Part shown: in pieces, positions 6,669 to 12,653 of the stretch
Layout of the letters: each line of letters begins with the position of its first letter
How positions within the stretch are numbered: position 1 is the first letter of the stretch
Source: an uncultured SAR86 cluster bacterium
Lineage (GTDB): Bacteria > Pseudomonadota > Gammaproteobacteria > Magnimaribacterales > D2472
NCBI GenBank assembly: GCA_938075575.1
Contig: CALJHI010000114.1
Coordinates: 1 to 14,463 of the forward strand
Direction: 5' to 3'
DNA: 14,463 bases
Made by a program: the position numbers and the translations under genes
The notes under the pieces: model-generated
Seen by the model: the letters and a program-made list of their open reading frames with translations, nothing else
Told to the model about the DNA's origin: nothing
Databases searched by the model: none

Positions 6669-7238
6669 ATGAATAAAAATAAATTAAGAAAACAACTCTT
6701 TGGGCAGGGGCAATCCTTATCTAATGATTTTATAAAATCTTCCAGAAATATAATCCAAAAAAAATTAATTGATTCAATTATTTTTAAAGATGCAAAAAAA
6801 ATACTTCTTTATAAAAATGTAAAAAATGAAATAAATATTAATGAGGTTTTTGCTCAAGCTACCAATAGCAAAAAAGAAATATATCTTCCAAAAATAGGTA
6901 ACAAATTTGAGATGAGTTTTAACAAATTCTCCAAAGATCAAAAATTTATAAATAATAAATATGGGATACCTGAACTACCCAATCAAAATTTCATAAATCT
7001 AACTGATCTTGACCTTGCCGTAATACCATTTGTAGGGGTTGATGCTTTAGGATATAGACTTGGCTATGGAGGCGGGTATTTTGATAGGATTTTTAATCCC
7101 ATTGAAAAAGAATATGCCCCAATAACAATTGGACTGGGGTATGATTACCAAATGCTTCCAGATGAAATAAGGGAAGCCCATGATATGAGATATAACATGG
7201 TCATCACTGAAGAAAATATTTATAATTTCAATTATTGA
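6669..7238 (+). CDS. ygfA: 5-formyltetrahydrofolate cyclo-ligase family protein
   Basis: This enzyme uses ATP to close 5-formyltetrahydrofolate to 5,10-methenyltetrahydrofolate and so salvages a folate that otherwise inhibits one-carbon enzymes. In E. coli it is also linked to persister formation. The 189 residues fit the family. Visible motifs are the N-terminal KNKLRKQL basic segment, LPKIGN at 73-78, and the ATP-binding loop GYRLGYGGGYFDR at 128-140, followed by EAHDMRYN near the C-terminus. I start it at the ATG at 6669. The same frame stays open upstream from a GTG at 6561, but that stretch is 6S RNA and would add 36 residues not found in the family. The gene begins only about 15 bases after the 6S RNA, so it is probably read from the same transcript, as in E. 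coli. Confidence 0.92.
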   Translation: MNKNKLRKQLFGQGQSLSNDFIKSSRNIIQKKLIDSIIFKDAKKILLYKNVKNEININEVFAQATNSKKEIYLPKIGNKFEMSFNKFSKDQKFINNKYGIPELPNQNFINLTDLDLAVIPFVGVDALGYRLGYGGGYFDRIFNPIEKEYAPITIGLGYDYQMLPDEIREAHDMRYNMVITEENIYNFNY

Positions 7239-7262
7239 ATGTAAAATATACTTTACATTCAA
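7235..7262. repeat. Perfect 11-bp inverted repeat at the end of ygfA
   Basis: The arm TTGAATGTAAA (7235-7245) is the exact reverse complement of TTTACATTCAA (7252-7262) with a six-base loop. The left arm contains the ygfA stop codon. No run of T follows on either strand, so it is not a classical intrinsic terminator. It may mark the end of the transcript, protect its 3' end, or serve as an operator for the secreted-protein gene that starts at 7314. Confidence 0.6.
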
Positions 7263-7266
7263 AATT

Positions 7267-7293
7267 TTCAGCAATGAAAAGTTGCTGGCTGAA
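7267..7293 (+). repeat. Two mutually exclusive short hairpins before the DUF5916 gene
   Basis: CAGCAA (7269-7274) pairs with TTGCTG (7282-7287) around a 7-base loop, while the overlapping TTCAGC (7267-7272) also pairs with GCTGAA (7288-7293). The element lies in the probable 5' leader of the next gene and could switch between two folds. Whether it is transcribed is not known. Confidence 0.35.
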
Positions 7294-7313
7294 TAATTTA
7301 CGAGATAAAAAAT

Positions 7314-9587
7314 TTGAAAAGACTTTTCATTGCAATCATTTTCCTTACTTCTTTTGACATAAGCTCCGTAGAGCTTGATGGAGTGATAGATGATATTGAA
7401 TGGAAAGATTCAAAAAATATTGACCTCTTTTATACCGTATATCCATTTTCATTAAGTGAATCTCCCCTGAAGACAGAGGCTCGTCTTATTTCAAATGAAG
7501 AGGGAATATTTATCTCATTCAAGAATTACCAAAATATAAAAAAAGTAAGGAGCATTAAATCCTCGCGAGATATCTTAAATGAATCAGATTCAAATGTTGT
7601 TGTGATTGATTTTGGCAATAATGGAGTCGAAGCTTATGAATTTGCTCTGAGCTCAGCAGGCACTCAAGTTGATGGCACTTTTACAAATGGAAATGATCTT
7701 AATAGGGACTGGGATGGTAACTGGAGTGGGGTAACCACCAAAAATGAAGATTACTGGAGTTCAGAATTCTTTATTCCCTGGACTATTACAACACTGCCAA
7801 GAAATGAAGGTGAGCTAAGAGATATTAGAATAATGTTTGGTAGGTACATATATGAACAAAATATATGGGTTAGCAGCATTAAAAGCTCATATTCAAGAAA
7901 TAAATTTCTTTCGAGACTATCTCCGGTTTCAGTAAAGAATTTTTCGGCTTCTAAATTATCTATCTTTCCGTATGCATCTTCATTCAGTGATTCAGTCATG
8001 AATTCAAAGTCAAATAGAGTGGGTGCTGATATTTTTTGGAATACTGGAACTGGCAGGCAAATTAATGCGACTGTAAATCCTGATTTTGGACAAGCAGAAA
8101 GTGACGATTTAGTTGTAAATTTCTCAGCACAAGAAACTTTCTTAAATGAAAAACGTGCTTTTTTTACGGAGAATCAATCTCTCTTTACTGTTAAAGATAG
8201 AGATAAATTTTCTGTTATAAATACAAGGAGGATTGGGAGCGCGCCTGACTATGATTGTTCAAGGTTTGATGATGGTATAACTTGCGAAGAGTCAAAAAAA
8301 TCATACTCAGATCTGGATTATGCATTTCGAATAACAGAGAAAAGAGATGATTTAGATCTTGGCATATTTATGGCAAAAGAATCTGATGAGACTTATTCAA
8401 CTGGGAGAGAATTTACAGCCATTAGATCAAGAAAAAATATCAATGACTTAACTTTTGGGCATGTACTAACCCATGTAAGTAATAAATTTTTAAATGAAAG
8501 CTCTACAGTCAATGCATTTGATTTTGATAAGATATTTTCTGAGAAAATTAGAGTAACTTCTACCGTTTTATCCTCTAGAACTAATGAATCAAGCGGGTAT
8601 GGTTTAAAGTCATCCATTAGATATAGGCCAAATAAGGATCAAAGCACTAACACCACTTTTAGATACTTTGATAAAGGCTTGGATCTTAATGACTTTGGAT
8701 ACCTCAAAGATTCAGACTATTTTCAGTTAAGTTCACGCTCATCTAAACAAAGAACAAATTATGAAAATAATTCAAATTTGAATTCTTCAGAGGTTTCGGT
8801 TTGGTGGTCATTAAGTGGGGATACTAATGGAAATACTAATCCATTTTTTATTAACCCACAAATAGAATATTTCTATAAAGATGGTTCAAAATTTAATGCT
8901 TTCTTAACATTTAAATCATCAGGAAAGAATACGACCATTACAAGAAAGAATCCTGCATATCCTTTTGCAAAAATAAAATCTACCCAAAGCATGACGCTAG
9001 ATTATGAGGGTGTGATATCTAGTAGCTTTGAATATGACTGGAGGGTTAGTTTTGATAAGTCTCCCAGCTACAAAAATTGGACTTCAAATGGATATAGAAA
9101 AGAATTTTATAAATTTGGTACTAAATATTCTTTAGATGAAAACTTAACTATTGGGATGAATATAATAGCGAAAAAAGAAAAGGAGTGGCTAAGGTGGATA
9201 GACCAAAATAAATTTTCTTCAAGTGACCTTAGTAGGCGAGAAATATCTTTTAATCTTAACTGGTATAGAGGTCTAAGGCATGAGTTAAGGCTTAAATCTC
9301 AGTTTATAGCCCTAAAATCTAAATCTCCTATAGGTCTCTCTGTTAATGAGCAAGGTTATTTATCAGAGAACGGAAATTTGATTCAGCCTTTTAATATTGG
9401 TCAGGCCGCTTTTCAACTTAGATATAAATATGAATTTGCTCCTCTATCAAATATATATATTATTTATTCAAGGGGTGGCGACATTTCTATAGATGATACA
9501 GATAATAATTTTTCAAGCTTATTTCAGGATGCTTGGAGCAATCCATCCAATGAAGTAATTTCTATAAAAATTAGATTAAAGTTTTAA
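7314..9587 (+). CDS. Secreted CBM9-like / DUF5916 protein, probable outer-membrane barrel
   Basis: This is a 757-residue exported protein of unknown function. A signal peptide (MKRLFIAIIFLTSFDISS, cut near residue 18) is followed by a carbohydrate-binding family 9-like domain (about 19-190: LDGVIDDIEW, AYEFALSSAGTQVDGTF, then DWDGNWSGV and WSSEFFIPW). The rest matches the DUF5916 pattern, seen most clearly in NPDFGQ (255-260) and FLNEKRAFF (276-284). After it come many alternating polar/aromatic strands, and the protein ends IRLKF with a terminal Phe, as in outer-membrane beta-barrels. The only mature cysteines, Cys315 and Cys324, are close and may form a disulfide in an exposed loop. The TTG start is forced: the frame has a stop at 7290-7292, no ATG or GTG lies between, and the signal peptide begins exactly at this TTG. 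GAG at 7302-7304 is a weak ribosome-binding site. It probably handles glycans or another polymer at the surface, but the substrate is unknown. Its stop abuts the ilvA stop directly. Confidence 0.85.
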   Translation: MKRLFIAIIFLTSFDISSVELDGVIDDIEWKDSKNIDLFYTVYPFSLSESPLKTEARLISNEEGIFISFKNYQNIKKVRSIKSSRDILNESDSNVVVIDFGNNGVEAYEFALSSAGTQVDGTFTNGNDLNRDWDGNWSGVTTKNEDYWSSEFFIPWTITTLPRNEGELRDIRIMFGRYIYEQNIWVSSIKSSYSRNKFLSRLSPVSVKNFSASKLSIFPYASSFSDSVMNSKSNRVGADIFWNTGTGRQINATVNPDFGQAESDDLVVNFSAQETFLNEKRAFFTENQSLFTVKDRDKFSVINTRRIGSAPDYDCSRFDDGITCEESKKSYSDLDYAFRITEKRDDLDLGIFMAKESDETYSTGREFTAIRSRKNINDLTFGHVLTHVSNKFLNESSTVNAFDFDKIFSEKIRVTSTVLSSRTNESSGYGLKSSIRYRPNKDQSTNTTFRYFDKGLDLNDFGYLKDSDYFQLSSRSSKQRTNYENNSNLNSSEVSVWWSLSGDTNGNTNPFFINPQIEYFYKDGSKFNAFLTFKSSGKNTTITRKNPAYPFAKIKSTQSMTLDYEGVISSSFEYDWRVSFDKSPSYKNWTSNGYRKEFYKFGTKYSLDENLTIGMNIIAKKEKEWLRWIDQNKFSSSDLSRREISFNLNWYRGLRHELRLKSQFIALKSKSPIGLSVNEQGYLSENGNLIQPFNIGQAAFQLRYKYEFAPLSNIYIIYSRGGDISIDDTDNNFSSLFQDAWSNPSNEVISIKIRLKF

Positions 9588-11138
9588 TTATCTTAAATAG
9601 CTTTTATAAGCCTTGTTTCTGGTTTCTTCTGAAAAAGAAACCTCTGTTTTGCCAAGTTGTTTTATGAGCTTAGATGGATTCTTTTCTCCATCTTCAATGC
9701 CTATTAGTACTTTTCCAAATGCCGAACCAAGATTCCTATAGTGAAAGAGCGAGATATTCCACTTATCCCCAAATGATTCAAGGAAACTTAATAGCGCCCT
9801 AGGCCTTTCTGGAAATTCTGTTCTAAAAATTCGTTCTTTTGTATTTGGATCAAGCGAGTGATTTATCCTTCCCCCAACCATATGTCTTAAATGATCATTT
9901 GAAATTTCATTTTTTGTTAAGTCATCAAAGGTATATTTTTTCTTCATGAGTCTTTTCTTTAGAGCTTCGTATGAAGCATCTGTGTTTGTTCTAATGCCTA
10001 CTAAAACATGTGCTATTGACGAACTTGATTTTCTATAATTAAACTCAGAAATTTGAAAACTACCAAACATCTTGGCAAGTTTAATAAAGCTTCCAGGGTT
10101 TTCAGGGACCTTAATGCTTAATATTTTTTCTTTATTCTCTCCCAGCTCTGATCTTTCAACTATAAAGCTTAGTCTTTGAAAATTAACATTTGCTCCACTG
10201 CTAATTGCTAATAATTTTTTACTTTGTACTTTTTTTGAATAGACTTTTAAGCCTGCCAATGCCAATGCTCCTGCTGGCTCAGATAGAATTCTTGTATCTT
10301 CAAATATATCTTTAACAGCTGCACAAACTTCATCAACACTTACTGTTATGACCTCGTCGACACATTCTTTTATAACATCAAAGTTATTTTTTCCTATTTG
10401 TTCAACCGCTACTCCATCTGCAAATAGACCAACTTGTTTAAGCCTTACCCTTTTATTTGCTTTTATAGCTTCTGCTAAGCATGCTGAGTCTTCTACCTCA
10501 ACGCCAATAATTTTAACTTTTTTTGAGTTTTGTGATACCCATGCAGACAGGCCTGCAAGAAGCCCCCCTCCGCCAACTGGAACGAATATAGCATCATAAT
10601 TATTTTCAGATTCCAAAATTTCTTTGCCGATAGTTCCTTGACCAGCAATGGTATATTTATCATCAAATGGATGAACAAAGGATAAGCCTTTTGTTTTACC
10701 AATCTTTTTTGCATGTATAACTGCCGCATCATAATTGTCTCCATGGAGCAGTATTTTTGCTCCGTGTCTTTTTACAGCTTTAACTTTTATCTCTGGTGTT
10801 GTAATTGGCATTACAATTAAGCATGAAATTTTTAATTTCTTACATGCTAATGCAACTCCCTGCGCATGGTTTCCGGCTGATGCTGCTACAACACCAGCTT
10901 TTTTTTGTTTATTATTAAGATTAGATATTTTGTTATATGCTCCTCTGTTCTTAAATGAAAATACAGGCTGCAGATCTTCTCGTTTTAAGAAAATTTTATT
11001 TTTTTCCTTTTGCGAGATGTTAGGTGCAAATGAAATAGGGGTATTAATAGCAACATCATAAACTGAAGCGCTATTAATTAAGTCTAAGTATTTTTTTGAC
11101 TTATTATAATTGCCTGTTTTTTTTATTTTTATTCGCAA
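9588..11138 (-). CDS. ilvA: Threonine ammonia-lyase, biosynthetic (IlvA)
   Basis: IlvA is the PLP enzyme that converts threonine to 2-oxobutanoate and ammonia, the first committed step to isoleucine. The 516 residues equal the long, regulated form (E. coli 514). Lys63 in PVFSFKNRGAY is the PLP lysine, SAGNHAQG at 87-94 contacts the cofactor, and the phosphate-binding glycine loop is GGGG at 189-192. SSGANVNF follows near 314-321. The C-terminal part from about residue 335 holds two ACT-like regulatory domains (KILSIKVPENPGSF and FRTEFPERPRALLSF), so feedback inhibition by isoleucine and activation by valine are expected. The only usable start upstream of the conserved region is the TTG at 11138: an in-frame stop lies at 11150-11148, and the next in-frame ATG is residue 110. 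It is divergent from rpiA, as in Pseudomonas. Confidence 0.96.
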   Translation of the reverse strand: MRIKIKKTGNYNKSKKYLDLINSASVYDVAINTPISFAPNISQKEKNKIFLKREDLQPVFSFKNRGAYNKISNLNNKQKKAGVVAASAGNHAQGVALACKKLKISCLIVMPITTPEIKVKAVKRHGAKILLHGDNYDAAVIHAKKIGKTKGLSFVHPFDDKYTIAGQGTIGKEILESENNYDAIFVPVGGGGLLAGLSAWVSQNSKKVKIIGVEVEDSACLAEAIKANKRVRLKQVGLFADGVAVEQIGKNNFDVIKECVDEVITVSVDEVCAAVKDIFEDTRILSEPAGALALAGLKVYSKKVQSKKLLAISSGANVNFQRLSFIVERSELGENKEKILSIKVPENPGSFIKLAKMFGSFQISEFNYRKSSSSIAHVLVGIRTNTDASYEALKKRLMKKKYTFDDLTKNEISNDHLRHMVGGRINHSLDPNTKERIFRTEFPERPRALLSFLESFGDKWNISLFHYRNLGSAFGKVLIGIEDGEKNPSKLIKQLGKTEVSFSEETRNKAYKSYLR

Positions 11139-11177
11139 CGTTATTATTTAAATGTTATTTTCTTGTATTATAACTCC

Positions 11178-11816
11178 ATGAGTGGCTCAAAGATAAATGT
11201 TGCTAAACAAGCTGCAAGCTTTTTAGAAAAAAAACTTACTGCTGATATGATACTTGGCATTGGAACTGGGTCAACAGTTAACTTTTTTATAGAAGAGATA
11301 AAACCATACAGTCACTTATTTAAGGGAGCTGTTTCCAGCTCTGAAAGATCATCTGCTTTATTAAAAGAAGCTGGCATTAGTGTATTTGAGCTGAATGACA
11401 TCAATGAGATTGCATTTTATATTGATGGTGCAGATGAGGTGTCTGAAGACAAGTCTTTAATAAAAGGAGGCGGAGGAGCGCATACAAGGGAAAAAATAGT
11501 TGCATCTGCATCCAATCATTTTATTTGTATTGTTGATGACTCTAAGCTTGTTAAAAAGCTTGGTGCTTTTCCTTTGCCAATAGAGGTAATACCGGAAAGC
11601 AGAAGCTTGGTCTCAAGAAAAATAATTTCTTTAGGAGGAACGCCTCTTTATAGACAGGCCTTCATCACTGATCAAGGAAATCAGATAATAGACGTTTCAG
11701 ATCTAGATTTGCGCAATCCTGTTGAGATGGAAATAAAATTGAACTCAATTGCTGGTGTCGTTGACAATGGTATATTTGCTATTAATAAACCTTTAACGGT
11801 GCTAGTCTCAGAATAG
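11178..11816 (+). CDS. rpiA: Ribose-5-phosphate isomerase A
   Basis: RpiA interconverts ribose 5-phosphate and ribulose 5-phosphate in the non-oxidative pentose phosphate pathway. With the ATG at 11178 it has 212 residues (E. coli 219). Substrate phosphate loop GIGTGST is at residues 27-33. The catalytic block YIDGADEVSEDKSLIKGGGG gives Asp83, Asp86 and Lys96, and the base Glu105 is in AHTREKI; these align with Asp81, Asp84, Lys94 and Glu103 of E. coli. The C-terminal NPVEMEIKLNSIAGVVDNGIF is also typical. A TTG at 11163 would add five residues (MYYNS), but the ATG fits the family better. TATTAT (11166-11171) ends six bases before the ATG, so the mRNA may start at the ATG itself. No -35 is convincing. 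One base separates its stop from the convergent peroxidase stop. Confidence 0.96.
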   Translation: MSGSKINVAKQAASFLEKKLTADMILGIGTGSTVNFFIEEIKPYSHLFKGAVSSSERSSALLKEAGISVFELNDINEIAFYIDGADEVSEDKSLIKGGGGAHTREKIVASASNHFICIVDDSKLVKKLGAFPLPIEVIPESRSLVSRKIISLGGTPLYRQAFITDQGNQIIDVSDLDLRNPVEMEIKLNSIAGVVDNGIFAINKPLTVLVSE

Positions 11817-11817
11817 G

Positions 11818-12339
11818 CTATAAAAGAGATTCTATTCTTGAAAGTAGCTCTAGTGAATTTGGTTCTACATTTTTATCAAAAGCATCAGTAACAATACCCT
11901 CTCTTGATATTAAATATTTATTAAAGTTCCAGGTTGGTGATACGCCGCTCTCAGATCTAAGTTTTTTATAAAAAGGATGAGCGTTCTTGCCAGTTACTTT
12001 TGTAGTTGCAAACATTGGGAACTTTACTCCATATTCAGTTGAACAAAATTCAGCAGTTTCTTTTTCGTCCCTATATTCTTGAAAAAGAAAATCCCTTGAT
12101 GGAACGCCTAAGACAGTAAAGCCTCTATTTTTGTAATTTTCATATAAAGCTTGAAGGCTTTCATACTGATATGTAAAACCGCATCTGCTCGCTACATTAA
12201 CCACCAATATCACATCATCTTTATATTCACATAAGTTTGTTACTTCAGAAGAATCAAGCATCCTTATATCAGTATCTAAAAGATCAGAGCAGGCAAGGGC
12301 TTGAAAAGATAGAAAAATAATTAAATATATTTTGTTCAT
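11818..12339 (-). CDS. Exported glutathione/thioredoxin peroxidase family protein (GPx-like)
   Basis: This is a thiol peroxidase of the glutathione peroxidase family, which reduces hydrogen peroxide and lipid or organic hydroperoxides. In bacteria it usually takes electrons from thioredoxin. The 173 residues include an N-terminal hydrophobic segment (MNKIYLIIFLSFQALAC) that looks like a signal peptide. The ALA-Cys17 end could be a signal peptidase I site or a poor lipobox, so the mature protein is probably periplasmic or membrane-anchored. The catalytic tetrad is complete: Cys53 (NVASRCGFT), Gln87 (FQE), Trp137 and Asn138 (TWNFNKY). Cys99 in AEFCSTEYGVKFPMF sits where the resolving cysteine of thioredoxin-type members lies. 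The common PCNQFG block reads PSRDFL here. It may be cotranscribed with a 28-codon frame whose stop is 23 bases upstream, behind a leader with a terminator. Confidence 0.88.
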   Translation of the reverse strand: MNKIYLIIFLSFQALACSDLLDTDIRMLDSSEVTNLCEYKDDVILVVNVASRCGFTYQYESLQALYENYKNRGFTVLGVPSRDFLFQEYRDEKETAEFCSTEYGVKFPMFATTKVTGKNAHPFYKKLRSESGVSPTWNFNKYLISREGIVTDAFDKNVEPNSLELLSRIESLL

Positions 12340-12362
12340 AAAATCTTTTTTTAAGTTAAAAA

Positions 12363-12449
12363 TTAGACAGTTGGAGTAATGGCTATTACAGAAGAAACAA
12401 ATAATGTAACTAAAAAAATAACTTCAAATGTGTCTTTTATATTTTTCAT
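12363..12449 (-). CDS. Possible 28-residue single-pass membrane peptide upstream of the peroxidase
   Basis: The frame runs from an ATG at 12449 to a TAA at 12365-12363. It encodes a short charged start (MKNIKDTFE), a continuous hydrophobic stretch of about 15 residues (VIFLVTLFVSSVIAI) and the end TPTV. That composition suggests a one-span membrane peptide or a bare signal peptide; I do not recognise a family. It lies 23 bases before the peroxidase ATG on the same strand. Against it: there is no clear Shine-Dalgarno sequence, TATAAT touches the ATG directly (12455-12450), so a promoter there would start inside the frame, and a 25-codon frame also exists on the opposite strand. Translation is unproven. 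Confidence 0.3.
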   Translation of the reverse strand: MKNIKDTFEVIFLVTLFVSSVIAITPTV

Positions 12450-12468
12450 ATTATAACTTAAATCATGC

Positions 12469-12500
12469 AAAAAATCTTGGAGGGCATAGGGGCCCTCCAA
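12469..12500 (-). terminator. Intrinsic terminator, minus strand
   Basis: A perfect 9-bp stem, TTGGAGGGC against GCCCTCCAA (12500-12492 and 12485-12477 on the minus strand), encloses a 6-base loop. Two bases later comes a run of six T (12474-12469). No T run follows on the plus strand, so the direction is clear. It is the only well-formed intrinsic terminator in the window and lies before, not after, the peroxidase unit. Confidence 0.8.
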
Positions 12501-12553
12501 AAATTTCAGAGGATTCAGCAACCTACTTTAGGGGGGAGAGAATTGCTGAGAGC
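12469..12553 (-). ncRNA. Candidate small RNA or attenuating leader upstream of the peroxidase
   Basis: The predicted transcript is about 80-85 bases from near 12550 to the terminator tail. Its 5' end folds at once into a 7-bp stem, TCAGCAA (12549-12543) with TTGCTGA (12521-12515). The 21-base loop can close further by CCTA/TAGG (12532-12529 with 12525-12522), leaving the pyrimidine stretch TTCTCTCCCC unpaired. A linker (12514-12501) connects to the terminator. Promoter, hairpin, linker and terminator in this order are what a stand-alone small RNA looks like. The same order before a gene unit is also what an attenuator or riboswitch looks like. It matches no RNA family I can recall. Confidence 0.55.
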
Positions 12554-12556
12554 ATC

Positions 12557-12584
12557 ATTATATTTATTTATAATTAATTATCAA
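12557..12584 (-). promoter_or_regulatory. Strong sigma-70 promoter, minus strand
   Basis: TTGATA (12584-12579), 16 bases, then perfect TATAAT (12562-12557). Predicted initiation falls near 12550, at the first bases of the hairpin. In its -35/-10 match it is among the best promoters in the window, comparable with those of 6S RNA and rpmB. Confidence 0.65.
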
Positions 12585-12653
12585 TAGTTTTTATAATAAA
12601 AATTTAAATTTTATAGGTATAATGCATATTACATATTTAAATTAAGGGAAAAA

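Larger units (their letters stand above)
12340..12653. other. 314-base gap: small-RNA-like element, terminator, tiny reading frame, promoter region
   Basis: No conventional gene is found. From left to right the gap holds a possible 28-residue minus-strand peptide gene (12363-12449), an intrinsic terminator read on the minus strand (12469-12500), a second hairpin (12515-12549) and a strong minus-strand promoter (12557-12584). The last part leads to the plus-strand fatty acid oxidation gene and contains TATAAT at 12618-12623 without a clear -35. The DNA between 12555 and 12640 is almost pure A/T, while the transcribed element is markedly richer in G and C. Confidence 0.7.

Noticed and set aside
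10348..11061. Several open frames overlapping ilvA on both strands
   Set aside because: All are shadows of the long ilvA frame, which has every catalytic motif intact.
11163..11177. TTG start adding five residues to rpiA
   Set aside because: The ATG at 11178 gives the normal family N-terminus; the TTG would fall within or before the possible -10 box.
12379..12456. Plus-strand 25-codon frame (MAITEETNN...)
   Set aside because: It overlaps the minus-strand small frame; its GGAG is only two bases from the ATG, and the product looks less like a real peptide than the opposite-strand one. Not excluded.
12477..12500. Terminator on the plus strand
   Set aside because: No T run follows on that strand; the T run is on the minus-strand side.
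12511..12553. Resemblance to known riboswitches: GCTGAGA (TPP) on plus, AAGTAGG (glutamine) on minus
   Set aside because: Only one short island matches in each case; the other conserved blocks and stems of those families are missing.
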